Shown: piece after piece, positions 13,502 through 25,689 of the stretch
How positions within the stretch are numbered: the first letter of the stretch is position 1
Layout of the letters: each line of letters begins with the position of its first letter
Source of the DNA: Membranipora membranacea
Taxonomy: Eukaryota; Bryozoa; Gymnolaemata; Cheilostomatida; Membraniporidae
DNA: 64,000 nt
Direction of reading: 5' to 3'
Assembly (NCBI GenBank): GCA_914767715.1
Contig: OU612066.1
Coordinates: forward strand, 20,556,283-20,620,282
Program-made: the position numbers and the translations under genes
The notes under the pieces: model-generated
Databases searched by the model: none
Seen by the model: the letters and a program-made list of their open reading frames with translations, nothing else
What the model was told of the DNA's origin: nothing

Positions 13502-14167
13502 ATGGACTATAAATTGTGGTACTTAACTCTGAGAATAGTACATGGTGAGTCAACATCAATGTTTTTAATTATTTTAGTTTTTTCTTCACCTTAACACAGG
13601 GTCTATACCAACCTTTTACAATTTGAGATCAAATTTATTCACTCAATGATAAATATTGGTGATTATTAACGGCCAGAAGATATATATAGACTATATTTAT
13701 ACCCCTTTACAGTCTGTATAAATGTTTTAACATTGATTTAAATTATTTCATAAGTATCCTCTGACTGTCAAAAAAGATTATCCACATCAAGTTTTAACAA
13801 TGTACCGCAATCATCAAGTCTTTTGTACATCTATATTATATTGTTGAGTGTTACCCACTAGAACACAGCACGGAGGCATTATTATTCATATTCACACGCA
13901 AATGACTTGCAGAACCCTCATTTTCAATAGCTCACCTGAGCGTATGTTAGATGTCACTGATATGTTAGGTTTTTTTGTTATACAGAGAATCAATGCTTGA
14001 TTTGTTTGGTGAAACACTATTACTTTAGTTTCAGCGTTGACCAGCTGTGATATTGAATATCTAGGATGTTTTCACTGATCAAAACACCAGAGATTTGACT
14101 GGATCTGTAAATAACTTCGGATCAACGCTCACAAATGAGTTATGTGTGCAAAGATGTACTGATCAAG
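13502..14167 (+). pseudogene. WSC gene fragment, copy 4 (exons 1-2, frameshifted)
   Basis: Two exons related to copy 2 remain. Exon 1 (13502-13544) encodes a leader five codons shorter than its relatives. Exon 2 (14029-14167) carries the first half of a WSC domain. Exon 2 is 139 nt against 138; an extra T after the GCF codons shifts the frame and creates TGA within a few codons. Downstream of the insertion the original frame still reads a good WSC (LTNELCVQRCTDQG). No WSC second half, PAN or discoidin exon follows before 17446. The upstream TATA at 13445-13452 is intact. Confidence 0.85.
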
Positions 14168-14519
14168 GTAAGGTCTATGTTTCATGAGTTACAACTCCTA
14201 CCTCCTATGTCTCTGAGAAACGGAAAACAGAGGATATTCTGTATGCTTTACTCACGCTTTTCCTAACTTTAAATATTTAAGCGAATTAAATTTTTGTATC
14301 ATCAATTAAGTTAAGTGTGCTTGACTGCTTGAGTTCCTAAACTGAAAACCGGACCCACAAGCAATAAAAAAAATGCATAGATACTAAGACCAAGGAGTTA
14401 GACTTATGTAAAGAGGTCATTAATTGGCCTTCTTTGTGGCACTACACTGCAAACACGTATCTCATAGTTGATCGGCAAGTTGTGTGTCGGCATATTGATC
14501 ATCCAGATGACTTTATTTA

Positions 14520-15067
14520 TGGGGCTCCCCCCACACAGGACTGTCTATAATATCTATAAATTAAGAATCCCAATCTATAAACTTAAGCGCGCTGCGATGG
14601 CATGTGGCTTTTGGACTAATGAATGCCATCAAATCCTTTAAATTATATCCCATCATGCGCTGTCAATCTGTAAAACCTTTGCTGATTTGCTGTTTTTATT
14701 CTCAAAGTATATCATTCCAGCTATTGGCTGATTTCTCTTCATACCCACTCTCACTGGCCCACTCATTTCATCAATAGACTGACATTTGGGAAATTCCAAA
14801 AACCTGGGGTCTGGGGAAAACCCATTAGATTGTAAACATCTGAATGTTTGCTTTGCTACACAACGACCATACACACACAAAGAGAGCACAGGAGACACAC
14901 AGCACTGACAGCACTTTAGAGATACATTAAGAAATCTATAAATCTATATCTTTACATTGATAACATCTATAAATCTATATCTTTACTTGCATCTATCTAT
15001 AAGCCTACAAGCCTATAAGCTAAGAAATGGTCATCTATAATCTATACTATAAGTAGGGGGGGCCCCA
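14520..15067. mobile_element. MITE-like element with GGGGC-rich terminal repeats
   Basis: The left end reads TGGGGCTCCCCCCAC and the right end, reversed, TGGGGCCCCCCCTAC (13/15 identical). Flanks are TTTATTTA (14512-14519) and TTTATTTC (15068-15075), a 7/8 duplication. Interior sequence near the right end is made of irregular CTATAAAT repeats. There is no credible transposase. It lies shortly after the broken copy 4 fragment. Confidence 0.6.
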
Positions 15068-15844
15068 TTTATTTCCAACAATATGATGATAGACCACTGG
15101 GCCGTAGGCTGGTTTTAATTTTGTTGTCATCACCTTATGTTCAACCGTTCTGAAAGGGAAAATGATAATTTGATCAATCAATGCAGAAACCAAATGAGAT
15201 GCTCAACTGTGAAAAAAGTTTATATTCCTGGGTTAGAGATAGAACTAAGAGGTCATTGACTGAAAGAGTTGAACGTAATATGACAGTCAAACATTGCCAC
15301 AGACCCAGACAGGTTTTGGAGTAGGACCATTGGCCTTGGGTCATAGATAGATAGTATGCCAGTAAGGGTGCTGCTGCATCATCATCAACATTCCACCAAT
15401 TCTTAGACTCCGATTCACTGTAACAATGACAAAAATTAAATACATACATACATAGATTCTACAGATTGGTCTGGGAACTGCCTGTAGTGATCAAGGAGTA
15501 CTCCTAGCTAGTCCTTGCCGGTACTTTGTAAGATAGATTGGGTGGTGACAATCAGAACAGTTCACCTGACAGACACATCTCCTCTGCATATATATTTTCC
15601 AAGGTGGCTCTATGTTGAGAATGTCTGATAGTGATAACATTAAAAAGGTCACCTTTTAGTGCTCAGGCTAGTGAGTGATGCTCTAACCTCAAAGTCAGGC
15701 CTAGGACCCAATTATCAGACTCAGCTATCAAGATGGTGCAGACCCAGTTGTTAACAATCATACCTCCAAAACCCAAGTTGACTCCAACTTTTTCTCCGAC
15801 TGAGTAGTGTCAGACTATCAAATTCATGAGTTGTGTTCTCATGG

Positions 15845-15975
15845 CTTCAAAGTTTGAAACTAGCCGTGCTGCACCACACATAAAATGCCTCTAGCCGAGC
15901 TGCGCCACATGTAAATTGCATGTAGCCAAGCTGCGCCATTCCCAAGTTATTTTCCCCAGTGGCGCAGCTCGTCTG
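15845..15975. repeat. Three imperfect GCTGCGCC repeats plus an inverted copy
   Basis: Three tandem units about 33-35 nt apart contain TAGCCGTGCTGCACCAC, TAGCCGAGCTGCGCCAC and TAGCCAAGCTGCGCCA. A fourth copy, TGGCGCAGCTCG, follows at about 15959-15970 in the opposite orientation. Together they could fold into alternative hairpins. Confidence 0.65.
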
Positions 15976-17288
15976 CGGTAGTCATGAGCTGGGACCATGA
16001 CTGTTTTCATGAAGCATCAGCTTTGAGCATCAACAGATCTGCCTGTGGTAGGTGTAGAGTTTTGTCCAATGGCTCAAATGAGAGCTTAGAACCTCATTGG
16101 GTATCCACTTTTAAAGTCTGGTTACATAAAAAATGACACATTGTATTGAAAATATTGGCAATTGAAGCAACACCAGATTCTAAGAAAGTAATGGCACTTA
16201 ACAATGTTCAACCTACATTTGAACTTGATATATCGAAACAGGACTTAACCTGGTGACAGGGGCAACAATGTGTGCAGTCAAGACGACTCCTGAACATATT
16301 TGTGAGCCCTGAACATTTCCAGTTTCAATGATGTTTTTCCTAGTCAGATTACAGGCATGTGGAAGCTATGAGGTACCAATACACCGCAGGTTGCCTGAGA
16401 GTCATGTCAAGTAAAGTGGTAACGCCAAGTGGACATTTTTGTTACTTATCATTATTAACACTGAATTCTAATGCCAGGTTTTTGTCCAGGGGGGGACTCA
16501 CCAAAATTTACACACCATGCTCGGCCTAAAAGCACGTTTAAGGGGGTGTTTTGGAGAGTTGGAGCTGCACAGTGAAATCTATAAATAAGGGGTAGTTGTG
16601 CATAACACACCAAGTGCAAAGGGCTAGGATCAATGTATGCATATAGTGTTAGTGAAAAGGGGGTAGATCCTGTGCTATTCAGAGTGATAAGGCCCCCCCC
16701 CTCATGTCAAGTTGCTGGATGGGAACCTAACCAATCTGATTGATGACAAGTTTATGAGCTGAAGATGTTTACACATAACCAGGGAACAATCTTTTCTTCC
16801 CCTTGACCTCAGAAACCGGATATAGGACCATAAACATCTACAGGTAAATATAACTCAAAAAGTATTAACATTATCATACTGCTTGCAGTATGATTTCAGA
16901 CTATGACCTTTGTTGTGAATGAGTTTAGATGAATGTGGTTACGCGTAATGTGAATCTGAATCCTAGTAGAGATTGTGAGTATGAGGAATTTTATGTATTA
17001 CATTTGCTAGTTGCCTTCTCGTGTACAAGAGAAGACAACTACAAAGTATCACAAATATGTTTAACAGTATGAATGGGAAGCCCTAGTTCATACATGAATG
17101 AACATGGATGATTAGGGAGAGTGAGTGAGGTATTAATAGGAAGTAAAGAGTTTAGCTCGGAGACTCCTGATCCACCGAGAGAACTGAGCACAACAAAAAT
17201 ATTAATTGGAGCTGAAATATGTGGCGGCAGGACCCAGATATCTAGCCACATATTCAGTATTAGATAGTATTAGAAAACCACCAGAAAA

Positions 17289-17341
17289 TAACAACAAAAA
17301 CAGCAACAAACAACAACAAACAACAACAAACAACAACAACA
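17289..17341 (+). repeat. CAA-rich microsatellite
   Basis: Simple repeat of AAC/AACA units, about 53 bp. Confidence 0.8.
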
Positions 17342-17445
17342 TGATTGCGTGATTGTGCTTGCGAGTTAATATCTTGTTCTGTTTATATTTTTATATGTTT
17401 TCTATCATGACGTTGTCTCTCACCCATGTTTTTGTCTATCTCTAG

Positions 17446-18849
17446 GTTCGATATCACCGTAACAGGACAGGTCGATCAGGATTAAATTACTTTGATGGTT
17501 GTCGATTCAGAGGTAGAATAGTGTAATTCGGTGAGTTGTATATTTATATGAATTGAGCATCTGCCATTAACTAGTTGTTAGTGTACACCCCAAAGTTCAC
17601 CATTTCAAGTGTCTCACCTTCATACAACCTTCCTTCAATTTGTCATCTGCAATTGGCGTGTGGGAAATAGGAAGAAATTGAGGTTATTTTGAGATCAATT
17701 TTAGGTGATTCTACATGTTCAGAAGAAGTTGTAACTCTGTTCAAAGGTAAGTGAAGGTGTAAAAAGTGGTTAAAGAGGTCACAGAAACATCAATAAGATT
17801 TAGAAATGAATGATATTTATTTGGTAGAAGCTAAAAGTTTTAGTAACTCCTCCATCACCCAGTCACTCACAGTCACACACAACAATCAAAAAGTCACACC
17901 ATCTTTAAAATTTTTCTTTGCCTTTACTAGGCCTATATTATATCAGTCCCTTTTCAGCCACAGGAGGAATTTTATTACCTTAACCTTGCAGACAAGTTTG
18001 CTACTAGGGGTAGTTTTCTACCACATTCATTTCCTTTTTTTGATTTATACTGCTGTCACTGTGCATGTGGTGCCCTGCGGTAAAGTTCAAAGTAGTATAG
18101 AATCCTTCTGCTGTAAGTTTAGTCAACCGGTCAGTCTGGCAGTAGCATTTCTGTTCACTCTATAGGCCTATGTATCAATAACCTCTGTTGTAGATGAAAT
18201 GATAACAGCACAGTCATTGAAAATGAAGACGGATTCGGAGGTTGAGGAGGTACTGGCCATGATAAGAGTCAGAGGAGCTAGAGCTCTAGTGAGAACCAAA
18301 CTCAAACATCTGCGGGCTGAAGTGAAGGTATATGTTCAAACCATGTGCGCTCACTGAAACATGATTCAAGCACACAGTTGTGTCTATGTTCTGTATTCCT
18401 GTGTTCTGTATTGCTCTTGAGTGGACATATATCACAAGGAAATTGATCATCACTTTAAGGAATGTTCTGTGAGGAGTATGCGGAGTATATAGGATGTCAG
18501 TGGGGAGGCGGTTAGCATGCTCTGTCTAATTTTCTACCCTTTTTATGCATGTTGCATCTGGTCTATTTACGGTTGGTTACAGTTCTGTCTTTACCAAGTC
18601 TTAAAACCTGTTCCGCCATCGGTGGTGGGAAAGCTAATATTATATTGTCACAAATGTGATATTTCACGTAACACTGACTGACTGTAATCTCAAACTCAAA
18701 CTTCACATTTTTACTATCAGGAGACTACTGTAGCCACAGACATTGCCATTGTCTCAGCTGCTAATCAGCCACCTGCTCAGAAAAGTGATGAAGATGTGAT
18801 AGTTATGGAGTTGGTCATTGACGGGCAAGACCAATCTGTACCAATCTAG
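17446..18849 (+). CDS. Unidentified protein, last four exons
   Basis: Exons 17446-17512, 17705-17746, 18194-18327 and 18721-18849 all have GT/AG borders and fit one reading frame (phases 0, 1, 1, 0). They give 123 residues and a TAG stop. The order is a basic segment (RYHRNRTGRSGLNYFDGC), a short acidic linker with Cys, a helix-prone charged segment (EVEEVLAMIRVRGARALVRTKLKHL, split here: EVEEVLAMIRVRGARALV then RTKLKHLRAEVK), and an acidic hydrophobic tail ending DGQDQSVPI. I do not recognise the family. The basic part and mixed-charge helix would suit a nuclear or scaffold protein, but that is a guess. The 5' exons were not found. It sits between the two WSC duplication blocks and is unrelated to them. 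Confidence 0.6.
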
Positions 18850-19913
18850 CTAGGTTTTCTTACTTTCTCTTTCAGTAACATTGTACCTAGCTTGTCTCTC
18901 CTTTTTCTTGAAGCGTATGTAAATGGTACATGTACATATAGCCATAACCTGAGGATAAAAATCTCAAAAATATATGCATGGTTTTATACTGGTTCAAACA
19001 ATTATACTGTGATGCATCCATATCTTCACAGGCATGCGCTTTAGCTCTGAAGAAATGAAACATCCAGCATGTGGTGGTGTTAAGGGGTGCTGAAGTAAGG
19101 GGCCTGGATTAGCAAAAATAGGGGTGAATATGAATCCAACGAACACAGTGGAAAGGGTAATGTAGTCAAATCAAGCAAAGCAGTGTTAGAGGGTAGTGAC
19201 TTTGTGGGTTGGCCTAGCATGGTGGGGTTTTTTCTGGTGAGTCCCCCCCTGGGGGTTTTTGTATGTTTCCTAATACACTGATATTAGCAAAGCCTTTTTG
19301 GCTAGATCAACCAAAGATTTATAATCCCTCCCTTGTTTTCCGCAAAAACTCCTTACAAGGTCGTATTGTGTTGTGCTATGTGCAGAGATAATGTTATCTC
19401 ACTTGAACTGAATCCAAAAATCACATGATTGGACACATTAATGACATTATCAGCAGATGGTGAGTAATACAATAATGAGTCATGGTTTTGTAATTGAAGA
19501 CTTTGTCATCTAAACCACTTTTTTTATTATTCACATGCCGAATGGATATATGAGAAAAGAAAAACTTTTGTTTGAGGTCCAAAACTAAAAAAGAATCTGT
19601 CAAGACAAATCACCAGCATAATACAAAAGTGTTGAAAGTGTTGAACTAAAAAAGAGGAGCTATCTATAAGTGAACAAAAAGGAGATAACGACTAGTGAAG
19701 AAAAGTAATTGCACAAAAAATTAAAATGATATAAATTAACACTGTCGTTGTTATAGGACTATATTCTTCAAAGAACATAGAATGAGAGGATGAATGTTGC
19801 AGAGTAAACCTGAGCCAGCTGCAAATAGAGTTTTCAAACATCCTGCATAACCAAAGGGTAGTTTCCATGTCACTCTTTCGGATCCTACACTAACTTTAAC
19901 AAAAAGCTGTCTT
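18850..19913. other. Intergenic, tail-to-tail between two genes
   Basis: This lies between the stop of the unidentified plus gene and the stop of the minus WSC gene copy 3, so it should hold both 3' untranslated regions. I see short G and C runs near 19240 and nothing else. Confidence 0.5.
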
Positions 19914-21731
19914 TTAAAATCCAAAAATTTGCACCTCAGCCAAATGGAAGCTGGCACTGTGACCTGTGTTGTGCACCTGCGCATAGCGTCCGCTTAGAGG
20001 CTGGTCGCACACAATGAGATTATCCTCGGAAACTTGTCCATCGATCTGTCCACACAAGGTATTCACGCTCATATCATCAATCGAGGTAGATTCAACAGAT
20101 GTGACTGTTATTACCAAGTCTTTCGGGCTGGCGGAACCAGTTATCACTACATAAAAATTGAAATGGACTTTGTCAAGTTGTTTTTCTTGCCGGAAGAATA
20201 AAATAAGATCTACTGTAGCGCAAGGCAAGTAATTTGGTAAGGTGACTTTCAGATATTACTTTATCCAGAACGGTAAGCATAAAGATTAAACCTTGAAATG
20301 GCAGGCCAAGTCCATGTCTTAAAAACTTGACTCACCTGACGAATTGCTGATGATTATGTTCACCTCCCATACACAACGCTCAGCACCCAGATCTACCCTC
20401 CACCAGGCTGGCTCACCATTAGATGTTCTGAAGGACGTGTCAGGATCGCCATCTATACCAAGACAGGCTTCTGTATCTGTTGTATCCTGGCTACTCATCG
20501 AAGCCTCTCCAACTATATAAATATTAGATAATGTATCAATCACAAAAGCGGTGATGTCTGTGAGACTGATAATTTTACCACCATATTTTCTCTGTTCAAA
20601 TGAAAACCGAATCAAATAAACAAATATTCTAATAATCTTGTTTTGAAGATAAGTTTTTTAACAGTTTTTTGGTCAATGTATTAATGTGATAGACCACAGT
20701 TGATTTGTCTCCTCGGTAAACGAGGGCAGATAACTATCTGTTATTAGCTTTAAACCGTGCTTTGTCTTTTCAAATGATATTTGAATAAAACATTGGCTTG
20801 CCTAGCAAATGTGACCCACTATCAAATTATATTTTTTAGTCCAAATAATATTTCCTGAATGCAATATTTAGAAATAAATTAGACTTTCTTTTTCAGGGGA
20901 CCTCCTAGCAGCCATATATAATCTCAAAGGCAAACTTCATATTGCCCACTAAAACTGTCTAAATTGTAAATTTGGCCCGTGTTAGATAAAGTTTGTGCAC
21001 CCCTGCTATATAAGAACACTTTGCTTATTTGGACTAATACTCTAGTCGAAATGCTAAGGCTCAAGGCTAAGGCTCCTGCGATTTAGTGGCATTAAATTAT
21101 CAACCACACTCATTTCCATTACATTATCATACAATCATTCTGGAAATGAGTGGTTGATAATTTTATGCCACCAACTCACATTGGAGCCATCTGAGCATTA
21201 GACTAGACTAATACGTAGCAATACATATTACTGACCTAAAGCCAAGTTCTCAGCGCTTGATCTCACAAAGTTGAACTCTTTGCTGCTCGTTATCCCCTCA
21301 GATGCTTTTCTTGCACAAGTTGAGTAAAGATAACACATTTTAGTGTTAGTTATGTAACTGAAGCCTGCACAGTCGCCATTAGAAAAGCAGGAGACTCCAC
21401 ACTCTAGTCCTGATCGATATGGTCCTGAAGCTTTCTCTGGTGTTGACACTGAGTCTATTTTACTTGCCCGTATGAATTTGGGTGGAGAAGTCAAGTATGA
21501 TACGTTATCTAAAATAGAGAGACAAACAAAGTTACAGTACTACAAATGCATAAAAAAGCATATATGTCTACCTGCTTGGCACACTGTTGTGCTGTGTTGT
21601 GCCATGGACAGGAAGCTTACTCATTAGAGAGCTCCAGTATTCTAATGTTGAAGTTCAGTAACTTTGATTCACTGCATTATGATGCGTTGATTATGATGTC
21701 ACTATAGATTAAAAAAATATATACACATATG

Positions 21732-21771
<40 letters not shown>

Positions 21772-23646
21772 CACTTTATTATTGCCGATCAAAGTCAATG
21801 ACAAATAAGACCATGCATAAACAAATAAATAAAAACAAAACAGTCACGTGTATTTATGGAGAATATCGCTGTCTATAAATGATGTGACATCATATTGATG
21901 TGAGTGAGAGTTACCTTCACTTATGGAAGGCACCCTTTCCACCAACAATTAATTCATGCCAAGTAGAGCTTTGAATTTATTTCCATGCAAATCTGACATA
22001 TCTTTATCATAAGTAACTGCCCTTATCCTTGACACGAAGCTACAAAAAAAGTAGCCGCGTGACAAGGCTAATCTGCCTGACTATGACATGCAGGCGTGAC
22101 GTAAAGGCGGGGGGCAACTCTGAACGCAGGAAAGTGGGTCAAACTTGATCTAGTCTTTGTGTAGTATTTGAATTAATATCCTCTGTATAATGAAATAGCA
22201 TGTGATAATTACCTCTCTGAATGAGGTTGTAAATTGAGTTGAGGTAATGCCCTCCGCAGATCTGGGCACCATCGCCGTGACAACCCATGTTACAATAATG
22301 ATCTTCTATCTGACCGCGAGAACCATAGCTATTCCCACAGTAACAGTAAACTCCGTTCTGTGTCCCAGCATATGTATATCCTTGCAAATTAGATGGTATG
22401 TCAGATATGTGAGAAAGTCGACAGCATGGAGTTGTGTGATATTATTTTATCAGATGAGTGTTTCAAATGTTTATTTGAACTAGATTGAAGACACCGTATA
22501 AATTGATTCAATATTAGAAAAGGTAGAATGCTATATTTTATATACTAGTGCAATTACTAATTTAGAGGACCACAGCAATACATAGTCGGGCAGCTAGTTC
22601 TGCAGCAGTTACGCAATATTTTCACACTTTAAAAATTCAGAGCACTTGCACTGTACCAGCCAAACAAACAATCACTTCTATCTGCTTGGGAGAGCTGTAT
22701 AAATTAATAAATGGAGTTATCCACTATTGTAAAATGTCTCCCGACAATGGAACTATATTTATTTTAAATTTATTTAAAAGAATAGTAATCAAAAGTATTT
22801 TGACTTGGTAGCACATATAGCTGCCAGACTATATATTGCTGTCGTCCTTTTGAATACTTTAAAGTATGAAAACTTTGAGATGAAACTTGTATTTATTGTA
22901 ACCTTTGGCCATACCTTGATCAGTACAAGTTTGGACACATAATTCGTTTGTAAGAGTTGATCCGATGTGATTAATGGATCCAGTTAAATCCCTGGGCTCT
23001 CCATCATTGAAACATCCTAGATACTCAAGATCACCGCCGCATAACGCCCACACTAAAAAGCAAAAAAGTTACAGCTATAGACGAGCTGGATATCAAAGGA
23101 GCGCGAATGCGGAGCCTTAGTTACATCAATCATCATGGACTTCTAAAAGAAATTTACAGTGAGACCAAAAATGTATTTTAGCATACTTTTATCATTCTCA
23201 TTGAAATTGATATATCAATACAAAATTGATATATCTGATTACACGCTATATATTTGAGGGACATTATACTTAAATTTGACATGATTCTAGCATATCGTCT
23301 ACATCCGTAGAAAAATGATTTAGTCTTTGCAGAACCTTAATACTATCTGACACACTCTCTCTACGTCAACCAATTATTCTATATACTGTTTCGGCACTTC
23401 AATTTCCATTGAATCGCAGTTCAAATTGATATTTCACCCAGCGGGGGGGGGTGGGGGCATCAAAGTTAAGAGACACATGTACATTGTAGTTTAAGGGCTC
23501 TGCTCTAGTTGATGTCGTTTCGCTTCCACCACATCCCCATTCCCACCATGAGGAAAATCTTGAAAATTCTGAATAAACTGAGGCTCACCATGTGCTATTC
23601 TCAGAGTTATGTACCACAAATGACTCCACCAACTTTTGTAGTCCAT
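19914..23646 (-). CDS. Secreted WSC-PAN/Apple-discoidin (F5/8C) protein, copy 3
   Basis: Six exons on minus: 23646-23589, 23052-22915, 22380-22213, 21508-21236, 20512-20336 and 20146-19914. All junctions are phase 1, giving 348 residues. Exons 1, 2, 3 and 5 have exactly the lengths of copy 2 (58, 138, 168, 177 nt). A signal peptide (hydrophobic WWSHLWYITLRIAHVWA) precedes WSC (LTNELCVQTC, YCYCGNSYGSRGQ, AQICGGH). Then come PAN/Apple (GLECGVSCFSNGDCAGFSY, CYLYSTCAR) and a discoidin/fucolectin-like domain (WWRVDLGAERC, HLAEVQIFGF). All expected Cys are present and no lesion is seen. It lies inside the block duplicated from 1-4640, but unlike copy 1 it stays open. A secreted glycan-binding role is inferred from the domains. 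Confidence 0.88.
21041..21206. mobile_element. hAT-like MITE, family A copy 3
   Basis: The element is 166 bp with the same inverted ends as 724-870 and 8635-9060. It is flanked by identical ACTAATAC at 21033-21040 and 21207-21214. It occupies the intron between the PAN and discoidin exons of copy 3, orthologous to the insertion in copy 1. Confidence 0.75.
21717..21776. repeat. TA dinucleotide microsatellite
   Basis: About 60 bp of mostly alternating TA with a few CA steps, in an intron of WSC copy 3. It is absent from the matching intron of copy 1. Confidence 0.85.
22025..22071. repeat. Short hairpin element, also at 41919-41965
   Basis: About 47 bp running from ATCCTTGACACG to CGTGACAAGGCTA, with an internal GCTAC/GTAGC pair. 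An inverted relative is at 41919-41965. Short similar flanks (CTGCC) are seen on both sides here. It is absent from the otherwise duplicated block at 1-2844. Confidence 0.5.
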
Positions 23647-25689
23647 CCTGACTCCTGTAGTGTGCGGCTGAAAGTGAGTTATATGAATCAAAGCAAAAAA
23701 AGTAGGCTTGTATGTAAGCCTATGTCTGCTATCTCTCAAGTATTGGCAGAAATAAAATGTACATCCCAAGTTGGACCATACATCGTATTGACACCTTCAA
23801 ACATTCAGGCAGGAAAGATTTCATTTGTACAGATACATAAATCCTTCTATAATATTTAATCGTTTCCGAAGCCAGGATATTGACTTGAGTTCTTACATCC
23901 TAGCTGGACAGCTTATATTTACTCTCTTTTTGCTATTTTTGAATGTTTTTTTCCTTGTTACCTAGCACCCACTGATATTCTGTAACACATATATTGTATT
24001 GATTTTTCTGATTTTGTTTGATCGAGCTAAACTTATGGGTTTAATATTTTATCATGTTCACGGATTTAAAGGGATGTTTTACAGTTATTGCCATCCACAT
24101 CCAAAAATAAATACGAACCAAAAAGGTTCAAAGAGGAGGACAGCATTCTTACACACATAATATAACAGTATATTAACGAGACTCCTAAAGGTGTGAAAAT
24201 CAATAATCCAAATAAAGATAACAAAATTATAAAGCCAGCTGCTATCCAATATTCAGTCATACTTGTGGTCGCAGCATGTTTATTATTGCTAGGTTCTTAT
24301 TCACAAATTGCGTTAATTGTGTCCCACCATGCAAAAAGGCTGCATGTTTAAGAATATCCCACAATGCAATTTGCAGGTATTTCAGATTAAATAAGGACAA
24401 TAACTATACATAAAAGTTTTACCGGATCTAACTGTCTGAATTGCAGGAATTTTATTAGAAATTCAAAATGAATATTTCAAAATGCTGACTAAGAGGAGAA
24501 GCTTGTGAGTACGTTCACAGGAGTCATCTCCACCTCACCAACAAATCAAGCTACAGATAACTCCTCTGATTGTCTGAGTATTCTCTGTGGGTTAATATAT
24601 TTTAGCCATGATATATATTTAGTTCGTTCTTATATATACTTAATGTATTATAATGTATTTGTATATCTACAGTCCCCAACAATATCAGCAACCTATTTCC
24701 TATGGTTTCTACTTATGTTAGAATAATCTTGACTTTTTATTCCATCCTTTTTCTTTGATTTTGGAATTTGTCATATGCAGTTGATCACAAACCAGAAAGA
24801 AGGAATCAGGTCAAAACATGTTTATTGTTTGTTTATGTCCTCAGATGGGTTTGACCAGCTGTTATTCCCTTGAGTGTTTACAGTCACAAAATGAGAATAG
24901 TGATTTACAAGAGGACAACTACACGGTTTCGAGACCTCTGATGCGTTGTAATTTTTATTCTTATCTCATGTCATCCCATCAATGACATTGTAGGAAGCAA
25001 CAAACATTTTTAGCGTATATATAACTGTTACTCAAAATGCTCATCAGCAGGCAGAAGGATAGATAAATTTTACACAAGAATCTTACTGTAAATAAGTTGT
25101 GATATCTTGTGTGGATGTTTTATTTGCCAACTATATAACAATTGCTGTGATATTGTAATATTGTGAAATAAATACTTGTATCACTTTAGTGCCAGTATGT
25201 GTTTTACTCAACAAAATCTGAAAGCTGCAAATAGCCTCAGTGGTGCCAGCTTACAAAAAAAGAGGGCTGGCATGCATGGCCGAGAAGTGTATTTCAGTAG
25301 CCCAAGAACTCGGCTACACAATCATACTAACAGAGTTTACCAGTACATACTCCCAGGAATCGGAGCTAAGCTAAACTTTTCGACAGTGCTTGATTTAGAC
25401 TATGAAAACAATTACCCTAATTATTCAACCCTCGAGGATAGTGTAAGAGCAGTGCACAGAAAGATTTCTGTCTTGGCAAGGAAACTTTATAGTTCTGTTT
25501 CAAAATGAGAAGTGTGTATTCAATTCCCATAAACACATTTTCTTCTTAGTTGGGATGTTTTTATTTTTGAATTTATATCAAGCATAAACATGATTGAATA
25601 TCAAACTCAAGTAAGTAAGAAGTTAGAGTAAACAAAATAAGAAAAATCGATATTATAAGATGCATAAACATCATATCTATGAATGCTTG
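23647..25689. other. Upstream region of WSC copy 3 and deletion scar
   Basis: Up to about 25130 this matches 2845-4640. A 110-codon open frame at 25176-25508 lies in DNA whose relative near 5000-5180 is shattered, so I do not call it a gene. From about 25514 to 25690 the sequence matches the upstream region of the plus-strand WSC copies (13000-13160). At 25690 it jumps to the downstream flank of such a copy (like 11170). Confidence 0.6.

Larger units (their letters stand above)
15068..17445. other. No supported gene; upstream of the unidentified plus-strand gene
   Basis: I see no exon I can join to the gene at 17446. A 31-nt segment at 16815-16845 has good splice borders (CCTTGACCTCAG before, GTAAAT after). 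Its only open frame does not fit the phase needed at 17446, so it could only be untranslated or belong to a chain with a missing exon. The stretch also holds the GC-rich repeat cluster at 15845-15975 and a CAA repeat at 17289-17341. Confidence 0.5.
20340..25130. repeat. Segmental duplication, right partner of 1-4640
   Basis: Direct-orientation copy of the block at 1-4640, with WSC copy 3 from its discoidin exon 5 through its leader, and upstream DNA. It shares the MITE at 21041-21206 with copy 1. Differences include an extra (TA)n tract and a short hairpin insert near 22025. Confidence 0.8.

Noticed and set aside
17039-17251. Both strands open; the plus translation resembled a retroelement protease (ILIGAE)
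   Set aside because: Only one short motif, no catalytic D-T/S-G triad and no adjacent pol sequence.
23440-23460. G-run near 23440, and C-runs near 16690 and 57670, as further GTCTGG micro-elements
   Set aside because: They lack the GTCTGG core, the CAGACT arm and flanking 10-bp repeats; they are plain homopolymer runs.
24066-24260. 64-codon minus-strand frame with a hydrophobic stretch
   Set aside because: Hydrophobic runs are common in AT-rich DNA; no homologue is recognisable and the duplicated counterpart near 3270-3420 does not preserve the frame.
25176-25508. 110-codon open frame on plus upstream of WSC copy 3
   Set aside because: Its duplicated relative near 5000-5180 has many frame-breaking differences and no family is recognisable, so it is probably a chance open frame.
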